Source of the DNA: Taudactylus pleione
Lineage: Eukaryota > Chordata > Amphibia > Anura > Myobatrachidae
Direction: 5' to 3'
Assembly: GCA_031769625.1 (NCBI GenBank)
Contig: JAUIMM010000701.1
Span: 372,001-436,000, forward strand
Length of the DNA stretch: 64,000 nucleotides
The notes below the pieces were generated by a model, which saw only the letters and a list, made by a program, of their open reading frames with translations, ran no database searches and was not told the origin of the DNA. Shown piece by piece: positions 24,223-35,939 of the stretch (its first letter is position 1; every line of letters begins with the position of its first letter). Position numbers and translations under genes: made by a program.

Positions 24223-24598
24223 GTTATGGGGCCCATACATCAGCAATCATTTAGGGCAATTCTGCTTTTGCAGATGATTGTGTAAAAAAATTGTCAATGT
24301 ATGGGGTTCAGAGATTGACGATTCTGGCCAAAAAGTCATTGGAATAGGTAAATCAGGTTGTCCAACAAGTTGGATTTCAACCAACCAATCTGGCTTGTAG
24401 ACTGCTAGTAGATTTACTAGTAAATGGGCACGATCATGATTCGCAAATCTAATTTTTGGATGAAAAATCTGCAAATCACTGACAAATATTGGCAATGTTT
24501 GGACACATATTAGTGGATTGGAGAATTGTTAATTGGAGGAAAAATGCTGAATATGTGAATCATTTTTTTTGTGATTGCTGATGTATGGGCCCCATAAC
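24223..24598. mobile_element. Palindromic MITE with about 27-bp terminal inverted repeats
   Basis: The end GTTATGGGGCCCATACATCA is mirrored by TGATGTATGGGCCCCATAAC. The interior is AT-rich. The target duplication was not resolved. Confidence 0.7.
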
Positions 24599-25269
24599 CT
24601 GGTGGAGCAGGACCCCAGATGAACATGGATGCTTGGTTAATTTCTATGGAAACTACACCAAGATTTGCTTTCTTGTCAATTACAGTGGGAAGTTCCACAC
24701 CTCTGCTCTTATTGGCTGTCTGCTTTGTTCCCAACAGCAATTGTTATGGCCTTTTAGCTCTGCACTCATTCACTAGCAGGGAAGAAGTGGCTAATATAGG
24801 TCTCCAACTGATGGTGGGAGAGGTGTGGTTTAGCAATTTATAGATGAGAGTGGTCGGGCTGCTGTATCTGCATTCATTTGACTAGAATTTTACAGTGCAT
24901 AGCGAGATACCAAATGTAAGGTAAAGTAGTGGCGGAGTAATGATGAATGTCTAATCCAAGCGTAGCCTGAATATAGGATTTTGTTTAGTTTTTTTAAGTG
25001 GAAGCTTACGTACACAAGTCACATACATGTAACATGGGCACTGCAAATTTCAGTTTAACTCACTTACAAATTCAATATGAAAAGTCAAAACCAGAATTTG
25101 TGGGGCACAGTACAAATTAAACATGTAGGGCCCTCCAAGCATAAGCATACATTGGTGTGTATGGGCTCATGCAATCTGATTTGCTGCTAGGCATTCATAA
25201 GTCACTGCTGCCTGAATATTCCTCCACCCCTGGTTGAATTTAAAATAAAAAAAACCTGTCCGAGGCCCT

Positions 25270-25662
25270 TAAACATGTAACCCCCATGATGGCGGCCATG
25301 TGAATAGTAGGGAGCGGAGGAGTCTTAAGAGAGGAGGGGGCCCATGTGCACTCCCCGTGCGAGGCCTCTCCTCTCTCTTTCTGGTGGCCGGCAGCCGACT
25401 GACGTGGCTGGCCAGCCATCGGAGCATTAGTAGACTACGGGCACTAGAGTGTGCCCGGAGTCTGCTGCGCATGCACAGCAGGCCGGAAAAATTACCGCTG
25501 CGGCCATTTTCCGGTGTTCTGGGCAGCGCTGAAACCTGATGCGGGACCATGGACAGGTAAGTTTAAACTAATATGGGTGCAGGGTGTGCAGAGCGGGGCC
25601 CCCCTGGACCCAGGGGCCCGTGTGCCCCGCACACACTGCACCCATTATAGATACGCCTCTGG
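25270..25662. mobile_element. hAT-like MITE related to the copy at 26820
   Basis: Shares GCAGCCGACTGACG, GGGCACTAGAG, GTCTGCTGCGCATG and the end ACCCATTATAGATACGCCTC with 26820-27194. It carries a CAGGTAAGTTT splice-donor-like motif at 25554-25564. Left end uncertain. Confidence 0.6.
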
Positions 25663-26064
25663 TAGGGAGCAGTTCAAATCAATCATTTGCTCCAACATAT
25701 TTCATTGATAATGTGGGACCTGTGAGGTATGGAGTAGATGGATAAGAGAAATATCTTAGAGCAATGATGAACAACAGAAAAGACAGCACATCCAGCCAGG
25801 TCATATTGGAGATCTGATTGCATACCCTGTCTGCAGGCCACATCCACTACTACAACTTACAACATAAATGTCGCCCCTAAACTATTTTACATCACATGCT
25901 TTGGCAAATCATTATTTAGCAGTTCTAATTATTTATCTAGCAAAACTAACATTCAAAAGACAAAAAATTGCAAACTATGAATGTAGTTGAAGCATTTTAA
26001 ATTAAACCTAATAAAGAATAATAACTCCGGTAAAAATTATTTATTTTTTTTACCATGGTATGTA

Positions 26065-26222
26065 CAGTGCAAAAATCTCAAGAAACTTTTTACACGTTGT
26101 CATTATGGGGTAGTGTGTGTAGAATTTTGAGGACAAAAATGAATTTATTCCATTTTGGAATAAAGCTGTAACAACAAAATGTGGAAAAAGTGAAGCACTG
26201 TGAATACTTTCCGGATGCACTG
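26065..26222. mobile_element. Terminal fragment of a Tc1-like transposon
   Basis: Ends GAATACTTTCCGGATGCACT GTA, preceded by AACAAAATGTGGAAAAAGTG. This is the familiar terminal wording of a vertebrate Tc1-like family. The transposase region is absent, and the left ACAGTGCAAAAATCTC may be the degraded other end. Confidence 0.6.
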
Positions 26223-26819
26223 TATTTGGCCTTTACTAGACTCAGTGCTGTCCATTGAGTTTGGTTTGTGTCTATGGGGGTCCCCAATCACATGTACAGC
26301 GCATTAATGTAAAAAACAATTTTTTATATATCTATATCTATCTATATATACATACATACATACACTTTCCAGGGCTTCTTTTTGAAAATAGGATGTATTT
26401 AAATATACATAAGGTCTTCAGTGTGTGCTATAATTGTATTTGCAAGTATAGATGCGTTCTCATACACCCAATCTCAATAAGTCATGCAGCGCAAGACGCC
26501 TGGTGCGAGTGAGCTGCCAGGTCCAGTTGACTTGGACACATCCATTTGATATGCAACACTTGTATATCTGTATACGAAGCACGACGGACCTTGGCATGGA
26601 AAAAAGAAAAAAAAGAAGAAGGACGTGGCCATTGCATCCTAGCACTTTGTCATATATGTGTGCAGCAGAGTCTGAATCTGTATACAGTGTTGCACATCAA
26701 ATTAATCAGTGCAGTCTTCTGAAGCGATTTGTCGTATCAGTTTGCAACTAAGTCGCCTTTTTTTTGGCTAAAAAGGACGCTTGGCACAAGCAGAGTCTTA
26801 CGGGACTAGGTATATGGGG

Positions 26820-27194
26820 CAGGGGCATCTTTAGAGAGGAGGGAGCCGTGTGCATCCCCCGTCAGGGGCCCCCTCCTCTCACCCCGGCAGCCGACTGACG
26901 CGGCTGGCCAACCACCGCAAAATCAGTAGACTCTGGGCACTAGAGCGTGCCCAGAGTCTACTGCGCATGTGCAGATCGCCGGGGAAATAGCACAGGTTCC
27001 ATTTTCCTGGCGATTTCCTCACAGCGCATGTGCAAAACGCCAGAAAAATGGCTGCGGGCGGACACTGTCGTTTTCAGCAGCACCGAAGCTCCAGACGCAG
27101 GACCTCGGAGAGGTAAGTTTCAGATAAACGGGTGCAGGGTGGACCCGGGGGCCCGTGTGTACGGCACACCCTGCACCCATTAGATACGCCCCTG
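26820..27194. mobile_element. hAT-like MITE with perfect 8-bp target duplication
   Basis: CAGGGGCATCT at the left and AGATACGCCCCTG at the right, flanked by ATATGGGG at 26812-26819 and 27195-27202. GAGAGGTAAGTTTCAG near 27108 is the same splice-donor-like motif as in the 25270 copy. Confidence 0.9.
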
Positions 27195-27202
27195 ATATGG
27201 GG

Positions 27203-28182
27203 ACACATCTGAACATATGAACCATGTGTGCTATTATATCTTTTTTCGCAAGAGTGCCGGGTCTGGACTATATCTATATACACATACCTACATATATACA
27301 TACACACACAGGATCACCATCATGCTCTATTATACATGTTACATTATACTACATTCCCAGGATTACTGTACATCACTATATAGTGCATTGCTGTTCTCAG
27401 TCTTTTACATTGTAGCACATGCAATTTTAAATTTTTTTTTTTTTTTCCAAAAAAGGGCCCAGAGAGTGCACTGTAGAAGCTCTGTTCTCTACAGGATGAC
27501 CATGTCCTCTTTAATTTATTACCAAGCCTTGTTATTGGGTGGGCAAAGTGCTGTAACAAGGCTCCAGAGCGACGTGTGGTGGCCCCTGCCCCCCAAGTGC
27601 ATGATGTTGCACAGAGGGGATGAGGCCACCACCACCAGAAGTGCATCACTGCCCGGAGCTTCCTGAGGATGCTCTGAGCGGGATGTAGTTATCAGACCGG
27701 CGAATGGCATGCCACCGGTCCAAACCCCGATGGGGGAAGCCAGACATGGGACTTAAGATGGGCGTCAGAATCCAGAAGGAAGTCAGCCCGAACGAGGTAA
27801 GTCCAGGGAGTCTTAGCTGTTAGCCACAAAGAAAGGGGGGCGGGAGGGGAAGTGTGAGGTTTTAGGCAGCAGCGTAACAGGGTTAGGTGGAGGGAAGGTA
27901 TACTCGCCCAACACCTGTCTGGATACCACCATTGTGATACCGCGGTCTGTATTTTGACAGGAGGCATCCCGACACCTGGCATTACATACAGATTCCCTCT
28001 GAGCGGCTCTGCAGGTGGCAACATGCATGCCAGGAGCATCCTTTGGTACTGCTGCAGCAATACTGGCTGCAGGGTGCTGTTCCAGGGACCATGGTAGCCA
28101 GAAGCCAGGGATGTAGGGCAGTGACTGTGGCACCCACAGATACCTGTTACAGCCCTGAGTTGGCACACCCCCTGGCTAGGTG
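27203..28182. other. Unclassified repeat-like sequence
   Basis: 27690-28140 contains GGCATCCCGACACC, TTTTGACAGGAGGCATC and a GTTAGGTGGAGGG piece, so a degraded relative of the telomere-core MITE is likely. No splice-flanked conserved frame. Confidence 0.3.
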
Positions 28183-28490
28183 CAGGGTTGGGGAACCTTT
28201 TTTCTGCTGAGGGCCATTTTGATATATCTAACATTATTAGCGGGCCTGGTGCAGGCCATGCCCCCTCCATGTGATGTCACACGGGACGGGGCCACAATCG
28301 CCTGTGATTACAGGACTTGTAAGGCAGCGGTGTGACTGTCTGAAGCGTCCTAAGGACGCATACATTCTGGCTGCAGGGTGCCATTCTAGGCACCCTGCTA
28401 GCCAGATGAGGCTATCAGAAAAAAGCTGAGGGCCAGACCAAATGATTCCGCGGGTCTTATACGGCCCCCAGGCTGAGGTTCCCATTCCCC
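28183..28490. mobile_element. hAT-like MITE
   Basis: CAGGGTTGGGGAACC at the left mirrors GGTTCCCATTCCCCGG at the right. The flanks share an imperfect GCTAG(G)TG. The interior repeats GGCTGCAGGGTGC and CTAGCCAGA words seen at 55600 and 45610. Confidence 0.55.
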
Positions 28491-28970
28491 GGGCTAGTGA
28501 CTTGCTTTGAGGGTGCACTTTACACAGATTTCTGCTTGCACCCTCCTGAGATACGAAGAGAAATCCATTTTAACTAGTGCCTCAGTGATAGTCATGGGAG
28601 GTAATTGAATAGCTCTGGGCACTTAACCCGGGAGCTAAAACCCCACTAAGTACCACAGCTAATTGAATCTGCCCCGTACTGTATGTGTTATTGTAATGTA
28701 AGTTTTTAGCACTAACTCATTATGCTCTGAGTAAGATCAATACATTTGCCTAGATCGCAGTGACTGAAGATTGCATTTGCAATTGAAAGTAGGGATACTG
28801 CAGCAGATATCTCCAAGATCTGCTGCTATACCCTTTTGATACATTTGGGGGGACAATGCATAAAGCCTACAAAAACAGCAGGTTTGGGGCATTTTCTGCA
28901 AAAAGGCTTAATAAATCGGCCCCTTAGTATACTTGGTATAACAGGTCTAAGGAGTTTACAGTGAAACTTA

Positions 28971-29519
28971 GGCCCTCATTCATAGCCGTACGCTCGGAGC
29001 AGAGCGCACGCTCTGAATGAGGGCCGGCCTCCATGAAAATGGAGCGTCCTCCTGGACACTCGTATAGCTGTGGGTCACCACCCACAGGCTATACGAGCGT
29101 GCATTTTGATGGCTGCGATGGTCGTGACCATCGCGACCATCAAAACTGCGAGCCGGAGCCTGCGGTTGAGGTTTTCAACCGCAAGCTCCGGAGTGATTTT
29201 GGCTCTATCAGAGCCAAAATCACTCCCACTGACATCACTAGTGATGTCAGTGGGCCGGCTTCTGACGGGAGGCGTTCCCGTGGGAACGCCCCCGTCAGGG
29301 TGGCACGCCCCCGGCACGCCTACCAAAGGGGGCGTGCTGTCAATCAACATCGACAGCACGCCCCCTTTGATCAGACACAACGAGCGAAGGACTTTCCTTC
29401 GCTCGTCGCGTCTGGCGCATGCACACGACGTAGCTCCCTCCGTCGTGCGCATGCTCAGTCCAGAACATCGACCCACTTGCGAGCGGATAGCCGCTCGCGA
29501 GTGGGTCTGAATCAGGCCC
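28971..29519 (+). mobile_element. Serial-hairpin element, copy 1
   Basis: 549 bases flanked by TTA (28968-28970 and 29520-29522). It consists of eleven adjacent hairpins: 28971-29025 (terminal), 29058-29101, 29104-29145, 29153-29191, 29192-29224, 29225-29254 (perfect 30-bp palindrome), 29262-29298, 29324-29369, 29373-29412, 29415-29454 and 29471-29506. The right end is TGAATCAGGCCC. No reading frame of known family is present; the frames here reflect the palindromes. A non-autonomous element with this layout is not known to me. Confidence 0.8.
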
Positions 29520-29522
29520 TTA

Positions 29523-30469
29523 GTTCATAATGAGACATGATGGTATTTTGAACTGCCTGCAAGCTTGTAAAATCGCATACAGGAGATAATCACAGTTCAT
29601 ACCTTCCTATTTGTTGCCAGATTATTGAAAGTTCCCACCTTTATATTTCCCATGATTGCCCATACTGTAGAATCCCCTCGTTAAAAAAAAAAAAAAACAC
29701 AAAATAAATGCCTATTGGCCCTTTAAAACAATATTAAATGTAACAAACTAAGGACTTAAAAAAAATGCTATACCTGGAAAAAGCGGGAGATCAATTATGA
29801 TAACAGATTGGACAATAGTTTTGCCTTCCTGTGTCCTAGTTGCCTCCAGAAACCTGTTCCAATGATGAAAACCATTGCATCTGCCAGCCCAAACAATATG
29901 TTAGGGTTACATTTCTGTACTGGCAGCAGGACAGAATTCTGGCTAGACCTCCAGTGTCTTTTGCTGTCAACAGTTGCTGAGTACTCATTGTACATCAATT
30001 GTTTTATTTGAGCATTCAGCAGTTAATATTAATCAGGTAACCCATCTCTTTGTTTTACACATCCAAATTACAACTGATGCATTCACATTTGTGTGTGCTA
30101 GGACAATTTCCAGGCTTAGCTGGATAAGCCAAACATCTTACTCAGCAACTATATTATTTTTCTCTCCTTTAGACCCTTCCTTTGGTTTGGTAGATGGATT
30201 TACTCCTGTGCACATCAATATTTAATTGAATTAAGATGGCATGAACTAAAGAGTAATGCGCTGTTCTGTTTCAGGAGGTGACAGACAGTGGAGCAGGGAG
30301 GCAAACAGAGTATAACAAAGTACATTTTTGACAATTGTTTATTAATTGAGCCTTTTTCTCCTTTATATAACTGGATGAGACTATTCCTCCCATTGTAACC
30401 GGCGACGACAAAACTCATCACTGATGAAATCATGTAAAGGAAATAGAATTTCTTTAATACTGCATCTTA
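29523..30469. other. No recognisable gene
   Basis: AT-rich intronic sequence with a poly-A tract near 29683. No repeat family or splice-flanked frame recognised. Confidence 0.4.
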
Positions 30470-30774
30470 AGGTGGGTACACACTGCAAAGATAAACCTGC
30501 AGATCATATATCGGTAGATGATGGTCGCTCATATACACTGATCAATCATCATCTTCCAGGCAGCCGAGGGGCCTCGCTCGCCTCCTGGCGGCTGCATGTG
30601 TACGGGCAATCGGCTGATCGCCCGTACACACTTGCGCTGTGCAGCACAGCCGACACAATAGGTCTGAACGATATCGTTCACAGACACATTGCTGGTACAC
30701 ACTGGCCGACGGGCACCAGATATATTTGGCCGATCAATTGATCGGCCAATATATCTGTCAGTGTGTGCCCAGCT
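30470..30774. mobile_element. Harbinger-like MITE, GTACACAC family (copy 3)
   Basis: AGGTGGGTACACACTGC at the left and GTGTGTGCCCAGCT at the right, flanked by TTA on both sides. The interior palindromes include CAATTGATCGGCC. Confidence 0.8.
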
Positions 30775-31344
30775 TTACATTAAAGAGTTGGGACAGAGAA
30801 ATCCTTTTGTTTGGCAATTAAGATAAGCATTAACAAAAGGTTTGGGCAGAAAAGTAAAACTATCCATTTATTTGATCTCCCCAGTAATGTTAAAGGAAAA
30901 TAATTCAGCAAAGATCCCTGAAAATGTTGTGAATTACAGGTGCATTGGGTAATGAGTAATAGGAGTGTATATTCGCAAAACAGGTTAGGCAGATCATCTT
31001 GGCCAGGGTCACAGTGAATGCACTTTTATCTCTATGTAATACTAATTAGATTTTCTCGGTAGCTTTAAAAATATTAACTGCAGAAAATGTTGATCTGGTG
31101 ATTAACCATTTCTTTATGCCAAATTTGCAATCTTCTAAGATACACAACTAGTTTATCAGCATACACTTATTTGTGGAAACAGCTGAAAGATTGGTTATAG
31201 TTTGGAGAAATGTAATGGGCATAAGTACATTACACAGTAAGAAAAACTTACTAGTACTTTGGTTTTTTTTATAGTTCTAATAGAAAAAAAAAAAACACAC
31301 TTTTGGAAGATCAAATACCTTTTGGTAAAGAGGTCAGTGTTATT

Positions 31345-31480
31345 AAATCCTTGCTTAGATGGATTCCGGCATTGGGATCACGGGTTCGATTCTAACCAGG
31401 GACCTTTGTGTGGCGAGTTTGTGTGTCTGTGTGGGTTAGGTGCTCTCCCACAGTGTGGTCATTGTTTTTTGGCATAGACA
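31345..31480 (+). repeat. tRNA-derived SINE fragment
   Basis: ACGGGTTCGATTCTAACCAG contains a B-box-like GGTTCGATTC. It is followed by GTGTGGCGAGTTTGTG and GTGCTCTCCCACAG, the usual body of vertebrate tRNA-derived SINEs. Truncated at both ends. Confidence 0.5.
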
Positions 31481-31539
31481 TGTGTGTAATGATTACATAT
31501 TCTTTGCATGGTATAATTGGCGAATATATATGTGGTATA

Positions 31540-31775
31540 AAACATCAATGGAAACAAGGTTGACTTTAATTGTAACCCTAATCTTAACCCTACCTACCCT
31601 CTCCCGGGTGCCTACAGCTAACCTTACCCTAACTGTCCACTCTGGCAGCCTAAGACTAAAAATGTTGAAAAAAACACCCATAAAAATGGTGACCATTTGT
31701 CAACAAATGCAAATGGTCGACACACATTTTAACCATGTCGACCACCTACTGACTGTCGACCTTTCGTCCGGATCC
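31540..31775. repeat. MITE-like repeat with (CCCTAA)-like core and GTCGAC flank
   Basis: TAACCCTAATCTTAACCCTA at 31569-31590 sits beside TGTCGACCACC and GTCGACC words ending in GGATCCC near 31775, as in the other telomere-core copies. Confidence 0.45.
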
Positions 31776-31779
31776 CATT

Positions 31780-32990
31780 TACATAATAATTCAGCCATTT
31801 TACGCAAACTAAGTGGATACTGGGCCAGCAGAGAGGGTTTGCCATTGTTATAGGTGGGAAGAAGGTAATAAATAGATGGGGTAAGCACCTGATTGAGTAT
31901 AGTAGGGAATTCCATTAGAGGGTAGCAGTATAGGAAGTGGTTATCAGAGAAAAGGATAGTCCAGAGGTGTATCTAAGAAGGTGTGTGAGAGATTTTTGAG
32001 ATACATGAAGAGGTGATGATGTTAACAACTTTGTAGGCAAAGGTGATTCATTGAAATTGTATTAATTCCAAGACCTTCTGTATTATCACCTCATTAATCC
32101 TTGCCAAGAATTGGCTTATTATACTTTAGCAAAGTTAATGTCCATTTATTTCAATAAAAAAGGTGTTGATCAACTGAATTGAGGGTAACTGTGGAGAAAT
32201 AGGACTTTGGTGTTTTTTTTTTCCAATCTTCAAAAGTCCAGTATTGGTGAGTCTGCACCCACTGAGGCATTAGGTTCCTGTTCTTACCTAGCTGACAGGA
32301 TTGGAATTTGATGATGTTGTAGCTCTTTAAGTACAAGTTTTGAGAAGCTGTGATTTGAAAAAGGTTTCCCTTTGCATACCTATTGTAAGGCACGATTAAT
32401 TAATTGAGTTCATGTCAAGTTGAACCAGCCTGACCAGTCTCCACTAACCTATTTCATTATCAAGGCAGTTTTGCTACACAGAACTGCTGCTCACTACGTT
32501 TTTTGTTTTGTTTGTGCACCATTCTCTGTAAACTCTAGATACTGTTGAGCGTGAAAATCTAAAGAGCGGTTTCTGAGATAATCAAACCACCCCTTTTTCC
32601 CCCCAATTATAGTGTTTGGTTTGAACAACTACTAAGACTTTTGACCATATCAGCATGCCATTATGCAGTGAATTGCTGCTGTTTAGATATTTGCATTAAA
32701 GAGCAGATAGATCTAATAAATTAGGGAGTTGAAAAAGAAAGAAAAAAAAAAAAAAAGCTTGAGAGTCTTTACATACAAGAACAATTGAGCTGATGCTTTG
32801 TTGTTTTGCATTAAAGCAGCTTGAAAAAACAGCATGCAGCTCTGCATAGGCGCCAGAAGTAAATCACACCCACAAACACAACCAGGTCATATGTAAAATA
32901 TAGGTTTAAGAACATTTTTGATAGAAAAAAAAAAAAAAACAGTACCTCTAGGATAAAGCAAAATAAATTAAAATTACAAAATCATAATGC
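31780..32990. other. No recognisable gene
   Basis: AT-rich sequence with several poly-A/poly-T tracts (32212-32222, 32741-32755, 32924-32938). No conserved frame or element end recognised. Confidence 0.4.
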
Positions 32991-34235
32991 ACTGAAGTGC
33001 CAAAAGTAATGGGATAGCAGTATGTAAAGGTAATGGTAAGTGGCGTCACCACTACTGTGACATCTTGGAAACGCCCAGACCTGTATCAGTTGTAGTCTGA
33101 CATCTTGTGAGTCTGTGAACATCGGCGAAGCTGCTCATAGCAAGGCAACGTGAATTATCGAAGTTCTAGCGGGGCATTATAGTGGGTCCCAATGGATGGG
33201 ACATTCCATTTCCAAAGATGTGCAGACATTCAATATTCCTAGATCTATGGTGTACCGGGAATACCTCATGGAAGACATTACCACCCACAGTGGACAGAGC
33301 AGTGGCGGATCACCAGTGCTTAATCATAGTGACCAGTGGTGTCTGGCCAGAATTGTCCGTGGTAACAGACAAGCGACACTGGCTAAAATCACATCCACAC
33401 TCAATGCAAGAGGTACCAGACGCATATCTAGCAGGTGAGTGCAGCGTTCTTTAGCTTCCATGGGATATGGGAGCAGAACACCCACCAGAGTACACGTTAT
33501 TACGAAACCGGATACAGCGCCTCATCTGGGCTCATGACAACGCTAATTGGACCTTGCAGGACTGGCAACATGTGGCGAGTTCCGATGACTCGCATTTCCA
33601 GTTGTTTCTGGCTGATGGAAGGGTTTGAGTGTGGTGCAGACCCCACAAGGTCATGAACCCCAGTTGTCTACAAGGCACCATGCAGGCTGGTGGTGGTTCC
33701 ATAATGGTGTGTTCATGTGGCATGGGTTGGGTCCAATGGTCTGCCTTGACCGGCAACCACTATGTCATGGACCAATAACCTCTATGTTGCATTTGCTGAT
33801 GACCATTTGCAGCCCTTCGTGGACTTTATGTACCCTCACAACGATAAAATATTCCAGCAGGATAATGCACTACGCCATTGTTCCCAAGTTGTCCAGAATT
33901 AGTTAGAGAAGCATTCTGGAGAGTTCTGACGAATAGTGTGGCCACCACATTCGCCAGACATGAACCCAATCGAGCATTTATGGGACATGGTGGAGAGGTC
34001 CCAGAAGTCTTTACACTGTACATTTGCACCCAAGATCCTGCACCTAAAAGTATAAGGGACCTGTGGGAAGCAATCCGGATGGCATGGGTCAACATCTCTT
34101 CAGAGGTCTTCCGTCGGGTTGTGGAATCAATGCCATGTTGAGTTGCTACACTTTGCTGTGCTAGATGGCATCCTATACGATACTTGGCATATATACTACT
34201 ACTTTCGACATTTCAGTGTATATGCACAAATAAAC
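32990..34235 (+). mobile_element. Tc1/Tc3-like transposon relic
   Basis: 33180-34140 reads as a broken DDE transposase in shifting plus-strand frames. An N-terminal block (DVQTFNIPRSMVYREYL) is followed by QWCLARIVRGNRQATLAKIT and an RTVQRSL-like block. Later come AGWWWF-type, FQQDN-type (around 33850) and PDMNPIEHLWD-type (around 33958-33990) sequences. Several frameshifts and stops destroy it. The terminal CACTGAAGTGCCAAAAGTAA at 32990 is probably inside or near the left end. Confidence 0.7.
33150..34140 (+). pseudogene. Degenerate Tc1/Tc3-like transposase
   Basis: Frame-disrupted transposase within the element above. The catalytic-domain landmarks remain in order but in different frames, so no functional product is possible. 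Confidence 0.7.
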
Positions 34236-35939
34236 TATCTAATAAATCCAAGGATTAATCTGCAATCAGAAGCAATTAGTGAGTACATTTTAAAAGTCTT
34301 TTATCAAACAGTTTTGAGACTAAGCTATTTTCTTGCATCCAAGAGGGGCAGATTCTCAGTTCTTAAAAGTGAAAGATTGGCATCTGGCCGCAGGATTTTT
34401 CAGCATGGAGTTAGTGTGGAAGGAGCTCAGAGGTCAACAGGAGAGATCACTCCGGCTTCTTGGTCCTTCGTATAAAGCCCTACCTGAAACAGATTTGTGA
34501 TTGTGTGCAAGCAATTTAGAAGTTATGCCATCATGCAACCTTTTCTTTGGCATAATCTAAAGTTGATGATCCCTAGGAGAGAAATGTAGAAACTATCTGA
34601 GGGTGGTGTCACACGAGCATTAAAAAGCAGCAAGAAAAGCAGCAAGGGGATATGGTCTTAAAACACACTTTGGCATGCGTGACATGTGGTTGTTAAAGTG
34701 TAATAAAAAAAACTGGCCTGTACAAAAATTACAGATCTCTAAAAAGATCTCATGTTCACTCTCATGATAACGAAGTCATCGACGAAACCGGTTGGGCGTG
34801 GTCTAAACTGATGTGAGACGTTGAAGTCATCTATCATCTCCAGAAGCAGCGCTGACTCGGAGGCTCCTATAGCGGTGGCGACTAAGAGATCTGCCATCTG
34901 AGTAGAGCTGATTACTGGGCTATGTACAAAGTTCTTAACCTTGATGTATGTGAGCATTATTACAAGTATAATTATACTTTTTACACTATTCTCACGAGTG
35001 CGCTATTCCTACTATCTGCATCTTTTGACAGGAGGATCCCAGCATTTCTAAGAGGAAATTTAAGGATAAAGCAGCTAATACATCTTGAAATTTTATCTGA
35101 AGATCTATAGGATTACCTGCGCTGAAGTGCATTGCTGTGTATATAAGAGCTATAGATATATGTATACATAGCGATAGATTAGAGATAGCGAGAGATATCT
35201 CACTGCCTGAAAAGTTCTGGTATAAAGTTTCAGCAGCTGTTTAATCAGTACTGTGGCAGTTGTAGGAAATTTAACAGCATTTTTTTTTTTTTTTTTTTTT
35301 TTTGCATTAGCCATTTTATTGCTGGCCTTATAAACAGTTGAGAAAACAGATTATCTGCTCTATACGACATCTTCTAAGAAAAAGACTTTTTTGTCAAGTT
35401 AAAAACCACTTAATGAAAAAAGTCACACCACCCTAACGTATTTGGAATTGTGTACGAGGAAGGCAGCAACATTCTCATACAAGAAAGTCTAGTCTAATCT
35501 GACACCTGGTTGATGGTGGAAGATGCCATATCATATGCCATTCCATACTATCCCAGAAATACTAAATTGGGTTAGTAGTGAAAGAGCAGAGAAGTGAACC
35601 AGTAGAGAAGTTGCCCATAATAATCAATCAGCTTCTACCAATTATTTTATAGAATGTACTTAATGATAGGTAGTTGTTGATTGGCTGCTATGGGTAACTT
35701 CTCCACTCTTTTCACTGCTTGATATATCAACCCCCTATGACTGTCATGCCTAAACATGGTTTGCAAATTTCCCCCATTGTCTCGATGTCCTTGGCTTTTT
35801 TATTTTAATATGTAGTTATAGTTTGCTTATGTTATTTATGGGTCTCTGTTGTTCAGTAGATTCACTGGTGATATGTTCTGTAGAAGTAATACTTGTTCTC
35901 GTGTATCTATATTATATGATCCCCTATATGATGGACCTG
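34236..35939. other. Intronic sequence with hammerhead-like relic and CCAAT MITE
   Basis: 34766-34794 holds a degenerate hammerhead-like string (ATAACGA, GUC/GAC stem, GAAA, ACCGGU palindrome). 35588-35740 is a palindromic AATCAATCAGCTTCTACC MITE (copy 3). Otherwise unclassified, with a poly-T tract at 35280-35303. Confidence 0.4.
35588..35740. mobile_element. CCAATCAGC palindromic MITE (copy 3)
   Basis: AGAGAAGTTGCCCATAATAA and CAATCAGCTTCTACC are mirrored by GATTGGCTGCTATGGG and TAACTTCTCC. Related to 5717, 12862 and 61609. Confidence 0.65.

Noticed and set aside
29033..29530. Overlapping frames of 130-165 codons on both strands
   Set aside because: They coincide exactly with the serial-hairpin element and reflect its palindromes and high GC content.
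34340..34475. Open frame preceded by TTCTCAG that might be an upstream MCF2L2 linker exon
   Set aside because: The residues do not resemble the spectrin-DH linker convincingly, and the donor (GTATAA) is weak.
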